64,000 nucleotides of DNA from CAYWBU01 sp942491525 (GCA_942491525.1 CALOBW010000030.1:434001-498000); one strand, 5' to 3'; shown: positions 9,139 through 19,740, counted from the first letter of the stretch. Program-made: numbers and translations. Notes: a model not told the origin generated them from the sequence alone.

Positions 9139-9516
9139 ATGGAAATCATTGCAACTGAAAATGCCCCGGCCGCCCTCGGCCCCTACTCACAGGCCATCAA
9201 AGCCGGCGGATTCCTCTTCGTCTCCGGCCAGCTCGGCATCGACCCGGCCACCGGCAAAATGGTGTCTGAGCAGACCAGCGACCAGGCCCGCCAGGTCTTC
9301 AAGAATCTGCGCGCCATCCTGGCCGAGGCCGGTCTGACCCTGAACGACATCGCCAAGACCACCGTCTTTGTGGCCGACATGAGCGAATTCGGAGGCATCA
9401 ACCAGATCTACGCCGAGGAGATGGGCGAACACAAACCGGCCCGCGCCACGGTCGAGGTATCCTGTCTGCCCCTGAACGGCCGCATCGAGATCGAGTGCAT
9501 CGCGCCGCTTAAATAA
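9139..9516 (+). CDS. ridA: RidA family reactive intermediate (enamine/imine) deaminase
   Basis: Hydrolyses reactive 2-aminoacrylate-type enamines and imines formed by PLP enzymes. The 126-residue protein begins MEIIATENAPAALGPYSQAI and has the family signatures GPYSQA, SGQLGIDPATGK and the C-terminal ARATVEVSCLPLNGRIEIECIA, including the conserved Arg that binds the carboxylate and the catalytic Glu. An upstream in-frame ATG at 9115 would add 8 residues, but AAAAGGAG just before 9139 selects the shorter start. The phosphoesterase gene starts 6 bp after its stop, so the two are likely one operon. Confidence 0.95.
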   Translation: MEIIATENAPAALGPYSQAIKAGGFLFVSGQLGIDPATGKMVSEQTSDQARQVFKNLRAILAEAGLTLNDIAKTTVFVADMSEFGGINQIYAEEMGEHKPARATVEVSCLPLNGRIEIECIAPLK

Positions 9517-9522
9517 ACTGAC

Positions 9523-10386
9523 ATGCAGAAGATTGTCCTGACACTCCTGGTTCTGCTCTGCGGCTGCGTCCACATCGAACCGCCGGCCGAGGAGCCGATC
9601 CTGACCATCGGCCTGATCGCGGACGTGCAGTATGCCGACCGCATCACGGCCGAGGGCCGCTGGTACCGCAAGTCGCCCGAGCGGCTGAGGGAGGCCGTGG
9701 CGGAGATCAACTCCCAGAACCCCGACTTCACAGTCCAGCTGGGCGACCTGATCGACAAGGATTTCAAGAGTTTCGACCCGATCATGGAGATTCTGGAAGG
9801 TTTAAACGCACCCCTCCACCATCTGCTGGGCAACCATGACTACTCGGTGAGCGATGCAAACAAAAGCCAGGTGCCGGAACGCATGGGCCTGACCGAAAAC
9901 TACTACCATTTTGACGATAAGGGCTGGCGCTTCATCTTCCTGGACGGCAACCAGATCAGCCTGCACGCCTACCCTCAGGACTCTGACGAGTATAAGGCAG
10001 CCCTCGATTATCACGCCAAGTTTGAGAACGCACCAACATGGAACGGTGCCCTGGGCAGCGAGCAGCTCGAGTGGCTGGATAGAACTCTAACAGACGCCCC
10101 GAATGCCATCATTTTCTGCCACTACCCGGTCTATCCGGCCAACCAGCACAACCTCTGGGACGCCGATGAGCTGATCGCCGTCCTGGAAAGCCATCAGAGC
10201 GTAAAAGCCTACATCAGCGGGCACAACCACCGGGGCAACTACGGCGAAATGGCCGGCATCCACTACCTGACCATGAAGGGCATGGTCGAGATGGGCGGCA
10301 ACGCCTACAGCCTGCTCAGGATCTACGGGGATGCACTCCTGATCAGCGGCACGGGCCGCGAGAGGGACCGGCTGCTGGAATACTAG
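9523..10386 (+). CDS. Metallophosphoesterase lipoprotein (ADPRM/CDP-alcohol pyrophosphatase-like)
   Basis: 287 residues with a lipoprotein signal peptide (LLVLLCGC, lipid Cys at 14). A calcineurin-like phosphoesterase domain follows: GLIADVQYAD (metal 1), VQLGDLIDK, LLGNHDYSV, FCHYPVYP and SGHNHRGN. The order and the DVQYAD variant resemble Mn-dependent ADP-ribose/CDP-alcohol diphosphatases more than UshA or 5'-nucleotidases. Predicted to act in the periplasm or at a membrane face. It follows ridA with a 6-bp gap and converges on the hydroxyacid dehydrogenase gene. Confidence 0.85.
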   Translation: MQKIVLTLLVLLCGCVHIEPPAEEPILTIGLIADVQYADRITAEGRWYRKSPERLREAVAEINSQNPDFTVQLGDLIDKDFKSFDPIMEILEGLNAPLHHLLGNHDYSVSDANKSQVPERMGLTENYYHFDDKGWRFIFLDGNQISLHAYPQDSDEYKAALDYHAKFENAPTWNGALGSEQLEWLDRTLTDAPNAIIFCHYPVYPANQHNLWDADELIAVLESHQSVKAYISGHNHRGNYGEMAGIHYLTMKGMVEMGGNAYSLLRIYGDALLISGTGRERDRLLEY

Positions 10387-10395
10387 AGGATCCCC

Positions 10396-11352
10396 CTAAC
10401 TCACCACATTAACCGGCTCACCCTCGCTGAAGGCTTTCAAATTGCCGCTGGCAATGCCCATCAGGCGCAGACGGGCCTCCCTGGTGGCCCAGGCGATGTG
10501 GGGGGTGATGATGCAGTTCTTGGCGCTCAAGAGCGGGTTATCGGCTGCGGGCGGCTCGCTTGAGAGCACGTCCAGGCCGGCGCCGGCGATGCGGCCGCCA
10601 TTGAGAGCCTCAGCCACATCGGCCTCATTCAGGATCGGGCCGCGGGCGGTATTGATCAGCAAGGCGCTGCGCTTCATCAGACTCAAACGCTCGGCATTGA
10701 TCATGCCCTGGTTTTCAGCAGTCAGGGGGCAGTGCAGCGTGACCACGTCGGAGGCCTGCAGCAGTTCGTCAAGCCCGGCCCACTTGAAGGTCTTGAGGCC
10801 GCTGACCTCTTTGCGGGTGCGGCTGTGGCCCAGCACATTCATGCCGAAGGCCTCGGCAATCCTGGCAACCTGATAGCCGATGGAGCCGAAACCGATGATG
10901 CCGATGGTCTTGCCGGCCAGCTCCATGAGCGGAAAGTCCCAGAAGCAGAAGTCCCTGCTGGTGGTCCAGCGCCCGGCGCGCGCCGCCTGGCTGTGCTCCT
11001 GGGTGTGGTGGCAAAGCTCCAGCAACAGGGCAAAGACCAGCTGGGCCACCGAATCGGTGCTGTAGCCCGGAATGTTGGTCACGGTGATGCCGCGCGCCCT
11101 GGCGGCCTCGATATCGACCACGTTGTAGCCGGTGGCCAGCACGCCGATATATTTGAGCTCGGGCAGCTGCGCCATGACTTCAGGCGAAATGACGGTCTTA
11201 TTGGTGATGATGGCCTGGGCGCCCGTTGATCGCTCCACGGTCAGCTCGGCCGGGGTGCGCTCATGCACGCTCAGCTCGCCCAGCTGCTCAAACTCACTCC
11301 AGTCGAGATCACCGGGGTTAAGGGTATATCCGTCCAGTACAACAATCTTCAT
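10396..11352 (-). CDS. D-2-hydroxyacid dehydrogenase (hydroxypyruvate/glycerate type)
   Basis: NAD(P)-dependent reduction of 2-keto acids. 318 residues from the ATG at 11352, preceded by GGAGG; the open frame extends 20 codons further upstream without support. Domains: catalytic lobe with IITNKTVIS and IGVLATGYNVVD; Rossmann core with TIGIIGFGSIGYQVA; catalytic Arg in INTARGPIL, Glu in LDVLSSEPP and His in ITPHIAWAT. ATGYNVVD and ITPHIAWAT recall glycerate dehydrogenase/hydroxypyruvate reductase (HprA-like). The specific substrate is not settled. Confidence 0.93.
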   Translation of the reverse strand: MKIVVLDGYTLNPGDLDWSEFEQLGELSVHERTPAELTVERSTGAQAIITNKTVISPEVMAQLPELKYIGVLATGYNVVDIEAARARGITVTNIPGYSTDSVAQLVFALLLELCHHTQEHSQAARAGRWTTSRDFCFWDFPLMELAGKTIGIIGFGSIGYQVARIAEAFGMNVLGHSRTRKEVSGLKTFKWAGLDELLQASDVVTLHCPLTAENQGMINAERLSLMKRSALLINTARGPILNEADVAEALNGGRIAGAGLDVLSSEPPAADNPLLSAKNCIITPHIAWATREARLRLMGIASGNLKAFSEGEPVNVVS

Positions 11353-11408
11353 AAGGCCTCCGCTCAATTGTAGGTGATCTAATGCCCTACAATTAACACA
11401 GCTGGGGC

Positions 11409-14400
11409 TCAAAAATCAAAACGGTAACTGATATCGAAAAAACCGCCCCACAATTCCAGGTCATCGGCCCTAAAGGCCAGCCTGCGCTCCGGCGCGTGCC
11501 GCGACCAGTTCAGGCCGGTGCGCAACTCCCAGCTGTCGGCCAGCTGCAGACCGGCGGCCAGCTCAACGCCCGGGGCTGATTTATACCTGGCAACCGGGTA
11601 GTCCAGCTCACCATCCAGCATGCGATAGAGCAGACCGGCCTGGACAAAGGGACGCCAGCCCTTAAGATCAAAATAATATGTCGGGGCCAAACTCAAACTC
11701 CAGCCACGGAACTGCGACTCCCTGAGATAGGTCATGGAGGGCTCCAGCTCCCAGCTGTACCAGTCATAGCGCGCCGCAACTTCCAGCGACCAGTTGCGGT
11801 CAAAGGCATAGGCCAGGCGCACGACCGGGTAGAGCTCATTCTTGACCCGCAAGTCATACTTCAGATTGCTATAGGCGCTGGTTTCGCTGCCATAGAGCGC
11901 TGCCCCCAGGCCAACGGCCAGACTGAAACCGCTCTCATCATCAACAAGCGGATCTTCTTCAGCAACAAACACAGGCGCTGTGATCGCAGGCTCTTCCGGC
12001 ACTGAAACAGTGACATAATCCGCATGGACCCAGCCATTCAGCCCAGCAACCCTGACCAGACTCCAGGCATCAGCCCGCTTAAACACCAGAAGCTCCGTGT
12101 TCCGGCCCAGGCGCGCATAGATGGGCGCCTCCAGACTGGGCGCGGCTCTGAAGTTGACATTGTCGCCAACCACCTGCCCCAGCTGCGGCTCAAGCTGATC
12201 CCCTGCCGGACAGGGGCCGTCATCAACATATTCGCCATGCACCCAGCCGCCAAGTTCATTAAGTTTCACCTGCAGCCACGCGCCATCCTGCCCCACAACC
12301 TGCAGGCCGGTACCGGCCGGCAGCTTCATGATGGCCGAATGCTCAATGCCGGGACCGGTGCGCAGGTAGAGGTTATCAACTTTGACCACCGCCGCATTCA
12401 GCGGCACGGCCAAGAGCAGCAGGCAAATTGCCAGGCGCAGAGGGCGCTTGAAAAGCAGCAGGGGCAGCAATAAAATAACGAAACTGCCGGTTGCGGCACT
12501 GCTAATGAAGCATGGTCCGCCATTTTCACTGTCGCCCCAATATAACGGAGCGTTTGAATCACCACTATCCGGCGCTTCAGGATTGAGCGGCACGGCAATG
12601 CCGACCGGATCATCGATGACTCCATTCACTACGCCATCGGCATCGCCAGATCCGCCATCTGTCAGGGTCAGCAGGATTCTATTCTCTTCAATCACGGCCA
12701 GCTCAGTTACATCCTCAAAACCGGCGGCGTTGATCTTATAGACCCGCGCGCCGGCCGGAACCCCCGAAGGAAAGATAATCGGAATGGTTATGCTGGCGCC
12801 GGCCGCCAGATCCTTAACCTTGTACTCCAGCAGACCGTCAATGAAGCTATAGGCCGCTGGCTTGCCGGTCTGATTGATGGCTGGCGAGCTGTCACTGACG
12901 GTTCTGACCTCGGCCAGATTAACCCCCAGCGCTGACACATCCAGCTCGATCGAACCGGTGTTGGTCACCGTCCTGACGGTTACCCGGCTGGGGTCGCCGC
13001 CAAAATCTTCCAGATTATCCGGCACACCGTCACTGTCGCTATCAACGTCCACTGCAGCCGTGCTGAAACTCAGGCTGTGCTCCTCCGTCAACTGGTTGCC
13101 GGAACTATCGCTTACCGCAGTCGTGATGGTATAACTAAAGACTGTATCGGCAGCCAGCTCGGCAGCCGGCAGAAAGGTCAGCAGCTGGCGGCTGTTATCA
13201 TAGTGCACCGTACCGGCGACCGGAGTGGCTCCATCTTTCAGCGTCACATGACCGCTGAAGCTGGTGCCATCCATATCCTTGCTGAAGGTGGTGCAGATGG
13301 CGATATTGCCGGGCAGACCGGCCTCACCATCACGGATATTGCTCATCAGCACGGTCGGCGGGACACCATCCGGGATGGTCAGCTCGATCTCATCGCCGTA
13401 GTAGGTCTTTCCATCGGAGCCGAGCACATAGGCGCGCACGAAATATTTACTGCCGGCCTTCAGCTCGGATCTGATATCAAAGGTATAGCTGCCATCAATC
13501 GGCGCCACCACACAGTTAGCGCTGCCGGGCAGCGGATTGGGAGTCCCGGCCCAGCAGAGACCAAACTCATCGACAGTAACGCCAACGGCTGGATCATTAA
13601 CTTTGACAGTTAGGATGCCCGGAGTATCACCGATTATAATTTCAGCTGGAACTTGGCGTAGGAAAGAACTGACAAAGACCGGCAGGCCCGGTGTCACCCG
13701 GTCAACGCCCATATTTTCCGCCTGATAACGGCAACCGTCAGCGCCGACCGCTTTTTCCGGGTCAATTATGCGACCCAGATATCCAGCTTGGCCAATGGTG
13801 GCATAGATATCGCCGGTCACCGAGAGCTGCAGAGCACCAACAGCATAAAAAGCACCGGCGGTATTGAGTTCTACTATCGAATTAGCATTGTGCAGATCTA
13901 TCTGGCAAAATTTAGTTCCGGCATCAGAGTTGTATCCGACATAGGCATAGCGGCCGCTGGCCGAAAACTCTACGCCGCCCATCGAGTTCACAACAGCTGG
14001 AAGCACTACATCTGCAACGTCGCTGATTGCCGCAGTATTGGAATTGAAACTATATAAACCGACACAGGGCCTGTTTACACCTTCAACTCTCTGGGTAAAG
14101 CCGTAAGCCAGACGGGTACCATCCGGAGTAATCTTCAGGTTAGAAAACGCACCGAAAAACTGGCCGGACTTGGGCGCCGGAGCGGCAGCATCAAGCAGGG
14201 CGGCACCAGCGGCTGATATCTTGATTACCTGAAACGCTTTGGCTTCATCTGCCGACTTCACCTTTGAAATTATATAGAATCCATCCCGTGACGGGGTGAA
14301 TGAGGCCGTGATGGCATCTGCCGGCAGAGCGCCGTCAATCGCCACGCTCTCATCCAGCGTAAAACTGCCGGCACCATCAGCTTTGATCGACGTAAGCAGA

Positions 14401-14774
14401 ATCCCCGTACTATCAGTGTGGACCTGCAGGTAGTCACCGGCAATGTCAGGATCGGGCAGCAGGACCGCGGTCTGCGCCCGGTTTCCGCCGGTCATTGTCG
14501 TCGTCAGAACCTTGCCGCTGCCGTCATATAAACTCCGGCCGTCCCCGAAGAGCTGCAGATTGCCGGCAGCGTCAGAAAGGCAGATGCGTGATGAGGAGTT
14601 CAGCCCGGACAGATCGATTCCAGTCACCTCCTGGGGAACCCCGGCAGCATTCAAATCTTCAAAATCATAAATATTCTGACCGGTAACCCAGTAGCGCGCC
14701 TCACCACCGGCCATGGCCAGTGACGGCAGAGCCATTACTGCAAGTATAAGACAGGTCCTGATTAGACGTTGCAT
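11409..14774 (-). CDS. Chimeric surface protein: secreted Ig-like/calcium-binding part, internal sorting-like signal, two SH3b domains and an outer-membrane beta-barrel
   Basis: 1121 residues from the ATG at 14774 (AGGAGGG upstream). Order: signal peptide 1-21; beta-propeller-like region to about 370; fibronectin-like stretch; Big_5-type Ig domain about 470-570 (VLMSNIRDGEAGL...FSKDMDG); thrombospondin-3-like DSDSDGVPD near 580. Next comes GGPCFISSAATGS (Cys755), a hydrophobic stretch and KRPLR, which resembles a C-terminal protein-sorting tail but is internal. A signal-peptide-like segment RLAICLLLLAVPLNA follows at once. Then come two SH3b domains (LYLRTGPG about 795-855; VNFRAAPS about 865-925) and a C-terminal eight-strand-like OMP barrel ending YRF-DF. 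It reads as two secreted proteins joined in frame. Whether this is biological or a lost stop/start boundary is open. Confidence 0.8.
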   Translation of the reverse strand: MQRLIRTCLILAVMALPSLAMAGGEARYWVTGQNIYDFEDLNAAGVPQEVTGIDLSGLNSSSRICLSDAAGNLQLFGDGRSLYDGSGKVLTTTMTGGNRAQTAVLLPDPDIAGDYLQVHTDSTGILLTSIKADGAGSFTLDESVAIDGALPADAITASFTPSRDGFYIISKVKSADEAKAFQVIKISAAGAALLDAAAPAPKSGQFFGAFSNLKITPDGTRLAYGFTQRVEGVNRPCVGLYSFNSNTAAISDVADVVLPAVVNSMGGVEFSASGRYAYVGYNSDAGTKFCQIDLHNANSIVELNTAGAFYAVGALQLSVTGDIYATIGQAGYLGRIIDPEKAVGADGCRYQAENMGVDRVTPGLPVFVSSFLRQVPAEIIIGDTPGILTVKVNDPAVGVTVDEFGLCWAGTPNPLPGSANCVVAPIDGSYTFDIRSELKAGSKYFVRAYVLGSDGKTYYGDEIELTIPDGVPPTVLMSNIRDGEAGLPGNIAICTTFSKDMDGTSFSGHVTLKDGATPVAGTVHYDNSRQLLTFLPAAELAADTVFSYTITTAVSDSSGNQLTEEHSLSFSTAAVDVDSDSDGVPDNLEDFGGDPSRVTVRTVTNTGSIELDVSALGVNLAEVRTVSDSSPAINQTGKPAAYSFIDGLLEYKVKDLAAGASITIPIIFPSGVPAGARVYKINAAGFEDVTELAVIEENRILLTLTDGGSGDADGVVNGVIDDPVGIAVPLNPEAPDSGDSNAPLYWGDSENGGPCFISSAATGSFVILLLPLLLFKRPLRLAICLLLLAVPLNAAVVKVDNLYLRTGPGIEHSAIMKLPAGTGLQVVGQDGAWLQVKLNELGGWVHGEYVDDGPCPAGDQLEPQLGQVVGDNVNFRAAPSLEAPIYARLGRNTELLVFKRADAWSLVRVAGLNGWVHADYVTVSVPEEPAITAPVFVAEEDPLVDDESGFSLAVGLGAALYGSETSAYSNLKYDLRVKNELYPVVRLAYAFDRNWSLEVAARYDWYSWELEPSMTYLRESQFRGWSLSLAPTYYFDLKGWRPFVQAGLLYRMLDGELDYPVARYKSAPGVELAAGLQLADSWELRTGLNWSRHAPERRLAFRADDLELWGGFFDISYRFDF

Positions 14775-14952
14775 ATTCCCTCCTGATCTCCATTCCGGTA
14801 TGCCAGCAGCAACCATAAAATCTATCGGAAGGCTCATAAGCCGCCTCCACGGACAATTTACCCCTGAGTAACAAATGAGTAACGCTCATTGCCGAGCTGA
14901 AGATCAGCCAAAGAAATTCAGCCGCCCCTGTACCCAATCCGCCTTTAATGTT

Positions 14953-14958
14953 ATACTG
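14953..14958 (+). promoter_or_regulatory. -10 box directly before the 104-residue protein gene
   Basis: TATACT ends 6 nt before the ATG at 14965 and there is no Shine-Dalgarno, which fits a leaderless transcript. The -35 region (GTACCC) is weak. Confidence 0.4.
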
Positions 14959-14964
14959 TTGCGC

Positions 14965-15279
14965 ATGAGTATCTTCTATTTCCTATTTGAAGTCGTGCCT
15001 TCGCCCGAAGGTGAGAATTTTGACCAGTACGGCGGGGCCTTTGTCTCCTGCTGGGTTCAGGACCAGGAGTCAGAAACGGCCCGCGAGGTCGCCATCGCGG
15101 CGGTGCAGCAGGACGGCTGGCTGGTTGAGGAGCTCAAGGAGGCCTATGTGGCAGATGAAAGTTTCTATGAGGATGATATTACCCTGATGGAGGCCTATAA
15201 GCAGGCCACCCAGGAGGGTCAGAGCTACATCTACTTCACCTGGACTCCCGAGCCCCAGTCCGGCGACACAATCCACTGA
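14965..15279 (+). CDS. Small acidic protein of unknown function
   Basis: A 104-residue, strongly acidic, cytoplasmic-looking protein. It reads like a ferredoxin-like or small alpha/beta domain: FYFLFEVVPSPEGENFDQYGGAFVSCW, then an Ala-rich helix, then GWLVEELKEAYVADESF, and an aromatic end SYIYFTWTPEPQ. I do not recognise the family. The start at 14965 follows a TATACT box by 6 nt. An in-frame upstream ATG at 14875 has no support. It converges on the GNAT gene of the amidoligase cluster with a 4-bp gap, so a link to that cluster is positional only. Confidence 0.65.
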   Translation: MSIFYFLFEVVPSPEGENFDQYGGAFVSCWVQDQESETAREVAIAAVQQDGWLVEELKEAYVADESFYEDDITLMEAYKQATQEGQSYIYFTWTPEPQSGDTIH

Positions 15280-15283
15280 GAGC

Positions 15284-15772
15284 CTAAGCCCTCAGTTCAA
15301 GCTCACAGTAGGTGTAGGTCTCGCCTGAGCCGAACCAGTTGGCATATTCGGAGAGGGGCCGGCCGCCCAGGCTGATGAAGTTCTTCAGCGATCCGTTGCC
15401 GCGGAAGTGCCCCCCCAGCCTGCTGAAACCGCCATCTGCGGCCCGGCCGATAAAGTTGTGCAGCAGCTCACGGCCAAAGCCCTGGTTCTGGAACTGAGGC
15501 ATGGTCACGATATTGAAGAGGTAGATCAGCTCAGAACTGCCCTCGAGCTGCAACTGACGGCAGTAGTCGCCCGCCGGCGAGAAACCGAGCACATTTCCCA
15601 CATAGCAATCTTCATGAAAGGCGACGATTCCCATTGCACCGGACTGCATCAAGGCATCCAGATAATCGTCGCGGCTTTCACGCATCTCCTCGGCAAAGAT
15701 CTCCTCGGAGGCCATGATATGATACTGAAACCGGTCAAAATTGGTGGAGGTCAGATCGACAAGATCAAGCAC
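15284..15772 (-). CDS. GNAT-family N-acetyltransferase-like protein
   Basis: 162 residues with a GNAT core: central strand LIYLFNIVTMPQFQNQGFGRELL containing the acetyl-CoA loop QNQGFGRE, and preceding strands MGIVAFHEDCYVGNVLGF. It transfers an acyl group from acyl-CoA to an amine; the substrate is unknown. It starts with GTG at 15772, overlaps the SET-protein stop by 8 nt and has a GGGGG stretch upstream, so translation is coupled. Last gene of the minus-strand amidoligase neighbourhood. Its presence beside ATP-grasp and GCS2 ligases fits tailoring of a peptide-like metabolite (inference). Confidence 0.8.
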   Translation of the reverse strand: MLDLVDLTSTNFDRFQYHIMASEEIFAEEMRESRDDYLDALMQSGAMGIVAFHEDCYVGNVLGFSPAGDYCRQLQLEGSSELIYLFNIVTMPQFQNQGFGRELLHNFIGRAADGGFSRLGGHFRGNGSLKNFISLGGRPLSEYANWFGSGETYTYCELELRA

Positions 15773-16361
15773 GGCCGCCCCCGAAGAAGCAGTTCAGGAT
15801 CGAATCGTGCTGACACTCGCCCCGGGCGATACGCCCGGCCAGCTCCAGATAGTCCGCCCCGATCAGATGACTCAAGGGCTGCTCAAGCCTATCAAAGGTG
15901 CTGAAGGCCTCGGCCAGCTGCAGATCCCACTCCTGATGGTGGTGCAGCAGGTCATCAGGCATGACCATGCAGCGCTCCGAGCCCGGCTCCGGCAGGCATT
16001 CAAAGGGCTCAATGATATTGAAGTAACCATAATCATTGGTCATCTGCTGGCCGGGCTGGATATCGCAAATGGCCAGCTCAAACTGATAGGGCGTGGTCAT
16101 GTTGGTGGGCTTGAAGCTGTGATTGATGAAACGCGTATTGTCCCAGCAGAAGACCCACTCACCGTTACGGTTGCGGAAGCAGTACTTCTCAAGGATCTCC
16201 TGATAGACCGGCGCCATGGCTCTGACATCTGACTCCTGGTAGACGCGGTCGAGCCGGTCCTGAACCCAGACCACCGTGCCGCGGGGAATCAGACGGGTCG
16301 CAAAAACGCCGCTGCCCATCTCAGGGCTGATAAAGCGCACTTCAGTATCGGGATGAAGCAT
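15765..16361 (-). CDS. SET-domain protein (putative lysine methyltransferase)
   Basis: 198 residues with a compact SET fold: the N-terminal strand pair GSGVFATRLIPRGTVVW, the pseudoknot motif RFINHSFKPTNM (equivalent to NHS/NHD) and DIQPGQQMTNDYGYFN (equivalent to the GEELTxDY motif with the catalytic Tyr). Bacterial SET proteins methylate lysines using SAM. No pre-SET or post-SET zinc clusters; the C-terminal 70 residues are helical. AAGGAG precedes the ATG. It is translationally coupled to the GNAT gene and separated from the upstream amidohydrolase gene by 103 bp containing a hairpin. A SET protein in this setting is unusual. Its substrate is unknown. Confidence 0.85.
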   Translation of the reverse strand: MLHPDTEVRFISPEMGSGVFATRLIPRGTVVWVQDRLDRVYQESDVRAMAPVYQEILEKYCFRNRNGEWVFCWDNTRFINHSFKPTNMTTPYQFELAICDIQPGQQMTNDYGYFNIIEPFECLPEPGSERCMVMPDDLLHHHQEWDLQLAEAFSTFDRLEQPLSHLIGADYLELAGRIARGECQHDSILNCFFGGGRA

Positions 16362-16374
16362 TAAAACTCCTTAA

Positions 16375-16415
16375 GTTACGGCCACTTATCAGCGCGGAAG
16401 GCGCAGTGGCGTAAC
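16375..16415 (-). promoter_or_regulatory. Hairpin between the amidohydrolase and SET genes
   Basis: GTTACG-G-CCACT (16375-16386) pairs with AGTGGCGTAAC (16405-16415), with a further GCGC/GCGC inside the loop. There is no clear T-tract on the minus strand, so attenuation, RNA processing or a protein site are all possible. Confidence 0.35.
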
Positions 16416-17134
16416 AGTTATAATTCCGCCATCTACTGCCAGTTGAAATGCATGTCAAGCCCATTTATTGACGCAGATAAGTGCCTGATATAGCTGCGTT
16501 TATGATTGCAACCACAATTTTATCAAGCAGGGCAGTCCACTGGTCGCTGCCGCTGAACCAGACCGCCTGATTCAGCTCGATCTCAAGGCCCAGATACCTG
16601 TCAGCCGGCAGCTCCTTACGCAGCCTGGTCGGCAGCCCGTCGCTGATGCCGCGGTAGGGGTAGTTGCGCCGGGTTCTGACGCCGGTCAGATTGCGCTGCA
16701 GCTGGAGAGCAAAATCTTTTTCAGGCCGGCGCGAAGGATCATAGAGCAGGCCGACGGTCGTGTTGCGCAGCTCATCATTCAGGATCGGCGTAAAAGAGTG
16801 AATCGCCAGATGAATGGTCGGCTGCCGGGTATATTCCAGCAGCTGCCGGTAGTGGGGCTCATAGTACTGCTCAATGATATGCCGCTTCTCTCTGGGGCTG
16901 AGCTGGCCCGTGATCTCAGAAAAGAGCCGGCGGCTGCGGTTGAGATCGACCAGCAGGCGCGAGATCCTGGCTTCGACCAGGGGCGCCTCAAGCTGCCGGG
17001 CCAGATAGCGGGCCGCCTCCAGAGCGCCGGGATCCCAGCCCCGGTGGCTCTCCAGCAGCTGCTCGGCGCCGTCAAAGAGCGAGGCGTAGCAGGCCGGAAT
17101 GCGGTTGCCGCCGTGCTCGCAGCTGATCAGAAAG

Positions 17135-18265
<1,131 letters not shown>

Positions 18266-18267
18266 AC

Positions 18268-19740
18268 CTATCTCCGGCGCGGGCCCTTGCGCTTTTCGAT
18301 GCGTTCCAGGAATGTCCGCATCACTGCCCTGTAGAGCTCATCCCCCAGCACCTGGTCTTCAACCTGATAGTCGACACTGGGATTATCATTGACCTCGATG
18401 ATGTAGCTGCGGTTCTTGACCTGCTTGATATCGACGCCGTAAAAACCGTCACCGATCTGATTGGCGGCCCTGAGCGCCTGGCGCACCACGCTGGCCGGGG
18501 CATCCTCAACCGGCAGGGTTTCATAATCACCGCTGAAGGTCTGACCCTCATCCTGCTTGTAGATCTGCCAGTGCCCGCCGGCCATATAGTATTTGCAGGC
18601 GTAGAGCGGCTTGCGGTCCAGAATGCCGATGCGCCAGTCAAAATCGGTCGGAATGAACTCCTGGGCGATGATGATGGCCGACTTATTGAAGAAGAGTTCC
18701 GATTCAGCCATGAACTCATCATCATTGCTGACCTTGACCACCCCCAGCGAGAAGGCGCTGTCCGGCTGCTTCAGAATCACCGGATAGGTCAGCTGACGCA
18801 TGATGCGCCGCCGGTTCTGGCGGTGAACCGTGATGGTGCGCGGAATCGGGATCCGGCAGTGCCTGAGCATTTCGGCCAGATAGACCTTGTTGGTGCAGCG
18901 TAAAATCGAGAGCGGATCGTCGATCACCACCATGCCCTCGGCTTCAGCCTTGCGCGCAAAACGGTAGGTGTGGTGGTTGACGTTGGTGGTCTCGCGGATG
19001 AAGAGCGCATCAAACTCCACCAGCCGGTTGAGATCATCCCGGCCGATCAGCTCCGCATTCAGGTCAAGGTGTTCGGCGGCGCGCATGAAGTTGCGCATGG
19101 CGCGTTTGTCAGAGGGCGGCGTGGCGTCATAATCGTTGGTCAGGATCGCCAGATCATAGCGGAATGTCCGCTTGCTGCGCGGCCGCACCGGCCGGTTGCC
19201 GAAATAGTCCCGGGCCGCCTCAATCACGAACTCCTTATGCTCCTGGGGAATATCATTGGCCGCGATGGGGCTAATGGACTGCAGGCTCCACTTCTCATTG
19301 ACCCGCACAAAGATGGCCCGCAGCAGCGGCGTCTCAAAGAGCTGGTAGAGCCGGCTGCTGAGGCGGTCATAGCGTTTGGCCAGATTGCGCCCGAAATAGA
19401 TGCTGAGGGCAAATTTATCCGAGACGAGCGGCTTCAGACTCTTCTGAATCAGTTCATCCAGGTCGCCCGAAATGAGGCGCGCCGACGAGCGGGTGCGCAT
19501 ATCCTGAATCGTCAGCACCGTCGGCAGCGGTTTATGGCCGCGGGCGGCCGCCAGCAGCGAGACGTAGTAGCCGTAACTCTGATACTGGTAGGAGCGGCAG
19601 AGGTTGAAGATGCGCAGATTCTTAAGGCTGCCGTAGAGCTCATCATCAAGATAGTGCCGGGCGCTGACCACCTTGACATCCGGGATGTCGAACTGCCAGT
19701 CAGCCGGATTATTGACAACGATCAGGGTGCCGGGCTTCAT
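18268..19740 (-). CDS. RimK-like ATP-grasp ligase with N-terminal RLAN domain
   Basis: 490 residues. The N-terminal part, about 1-190 (GTLIVVNNPADWQFDIPDV, ICNLCRSY-like NLCRSYQYQSYGYYVSLLAAARGHKPLP), matches the RimK-like ATP-grasp N-terminal (RLAN) domain. The C-terminal part, about 200-490, is a RimK-type ATP-grasp: DALFIRETTNVNHHTYRFARKAE, DDPLSILRCTNKVYLAEML, YPVILKQPDSAFSLGVVKV, QEFIPTDFDWRIGILD and the metal site YIIEVNDNPSVDYQVED. It forms amide bonds through acyl-phosphate intermediates. Its ATG overlaps the peptidase stop (ATGA), so the two are co-translated. The substrate is unknown; the four-gene core suggests a small peptide or amino-acid conjugate. Confidence 0.9.
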   Translation of the reverse strand: MKPGTLIVVNNPADWQFDIPDVKVVSARHYLDDELYGSLKNLRIFNLCRSYQYQSYGYYVSLLAAARGHKPLPTVLTIQDMRTRSSARLISGDLDELIQKSLKPLVSDKFALSIYFGRNLAKRYDRLSSRLYQLFETPLLRAIFVRVNEKWSLQSISPIAANDIPQEHKEFVIEAARDYFGNRPVRPRSKRTFRYDLAILTNDYDATPPSDKRAMRNFMRAAEHLDLNAELIGRDDLNRLVEFDALFIRETTNVNHHTYRFARKAEAEGMVVIDDPLSILRCTNKVYLAEMLRHCRIPIPRTITVHRQNRRRIMRQLTYPVILKQPDSAFSLGVVKVSNDDEFMAESELFFNKSAIIIAQEFIPTDFDWRIGILDRKPLYACKYYMAGGHWQIYKQDEGQTFSGDYETLPVEDAPASVVRQALRAANQIGDGFYGVDIKQVKNRSYIIEVNDNPSVDYQVEDQVLGDELYRAVMRTFLERIEKRKGPRRR

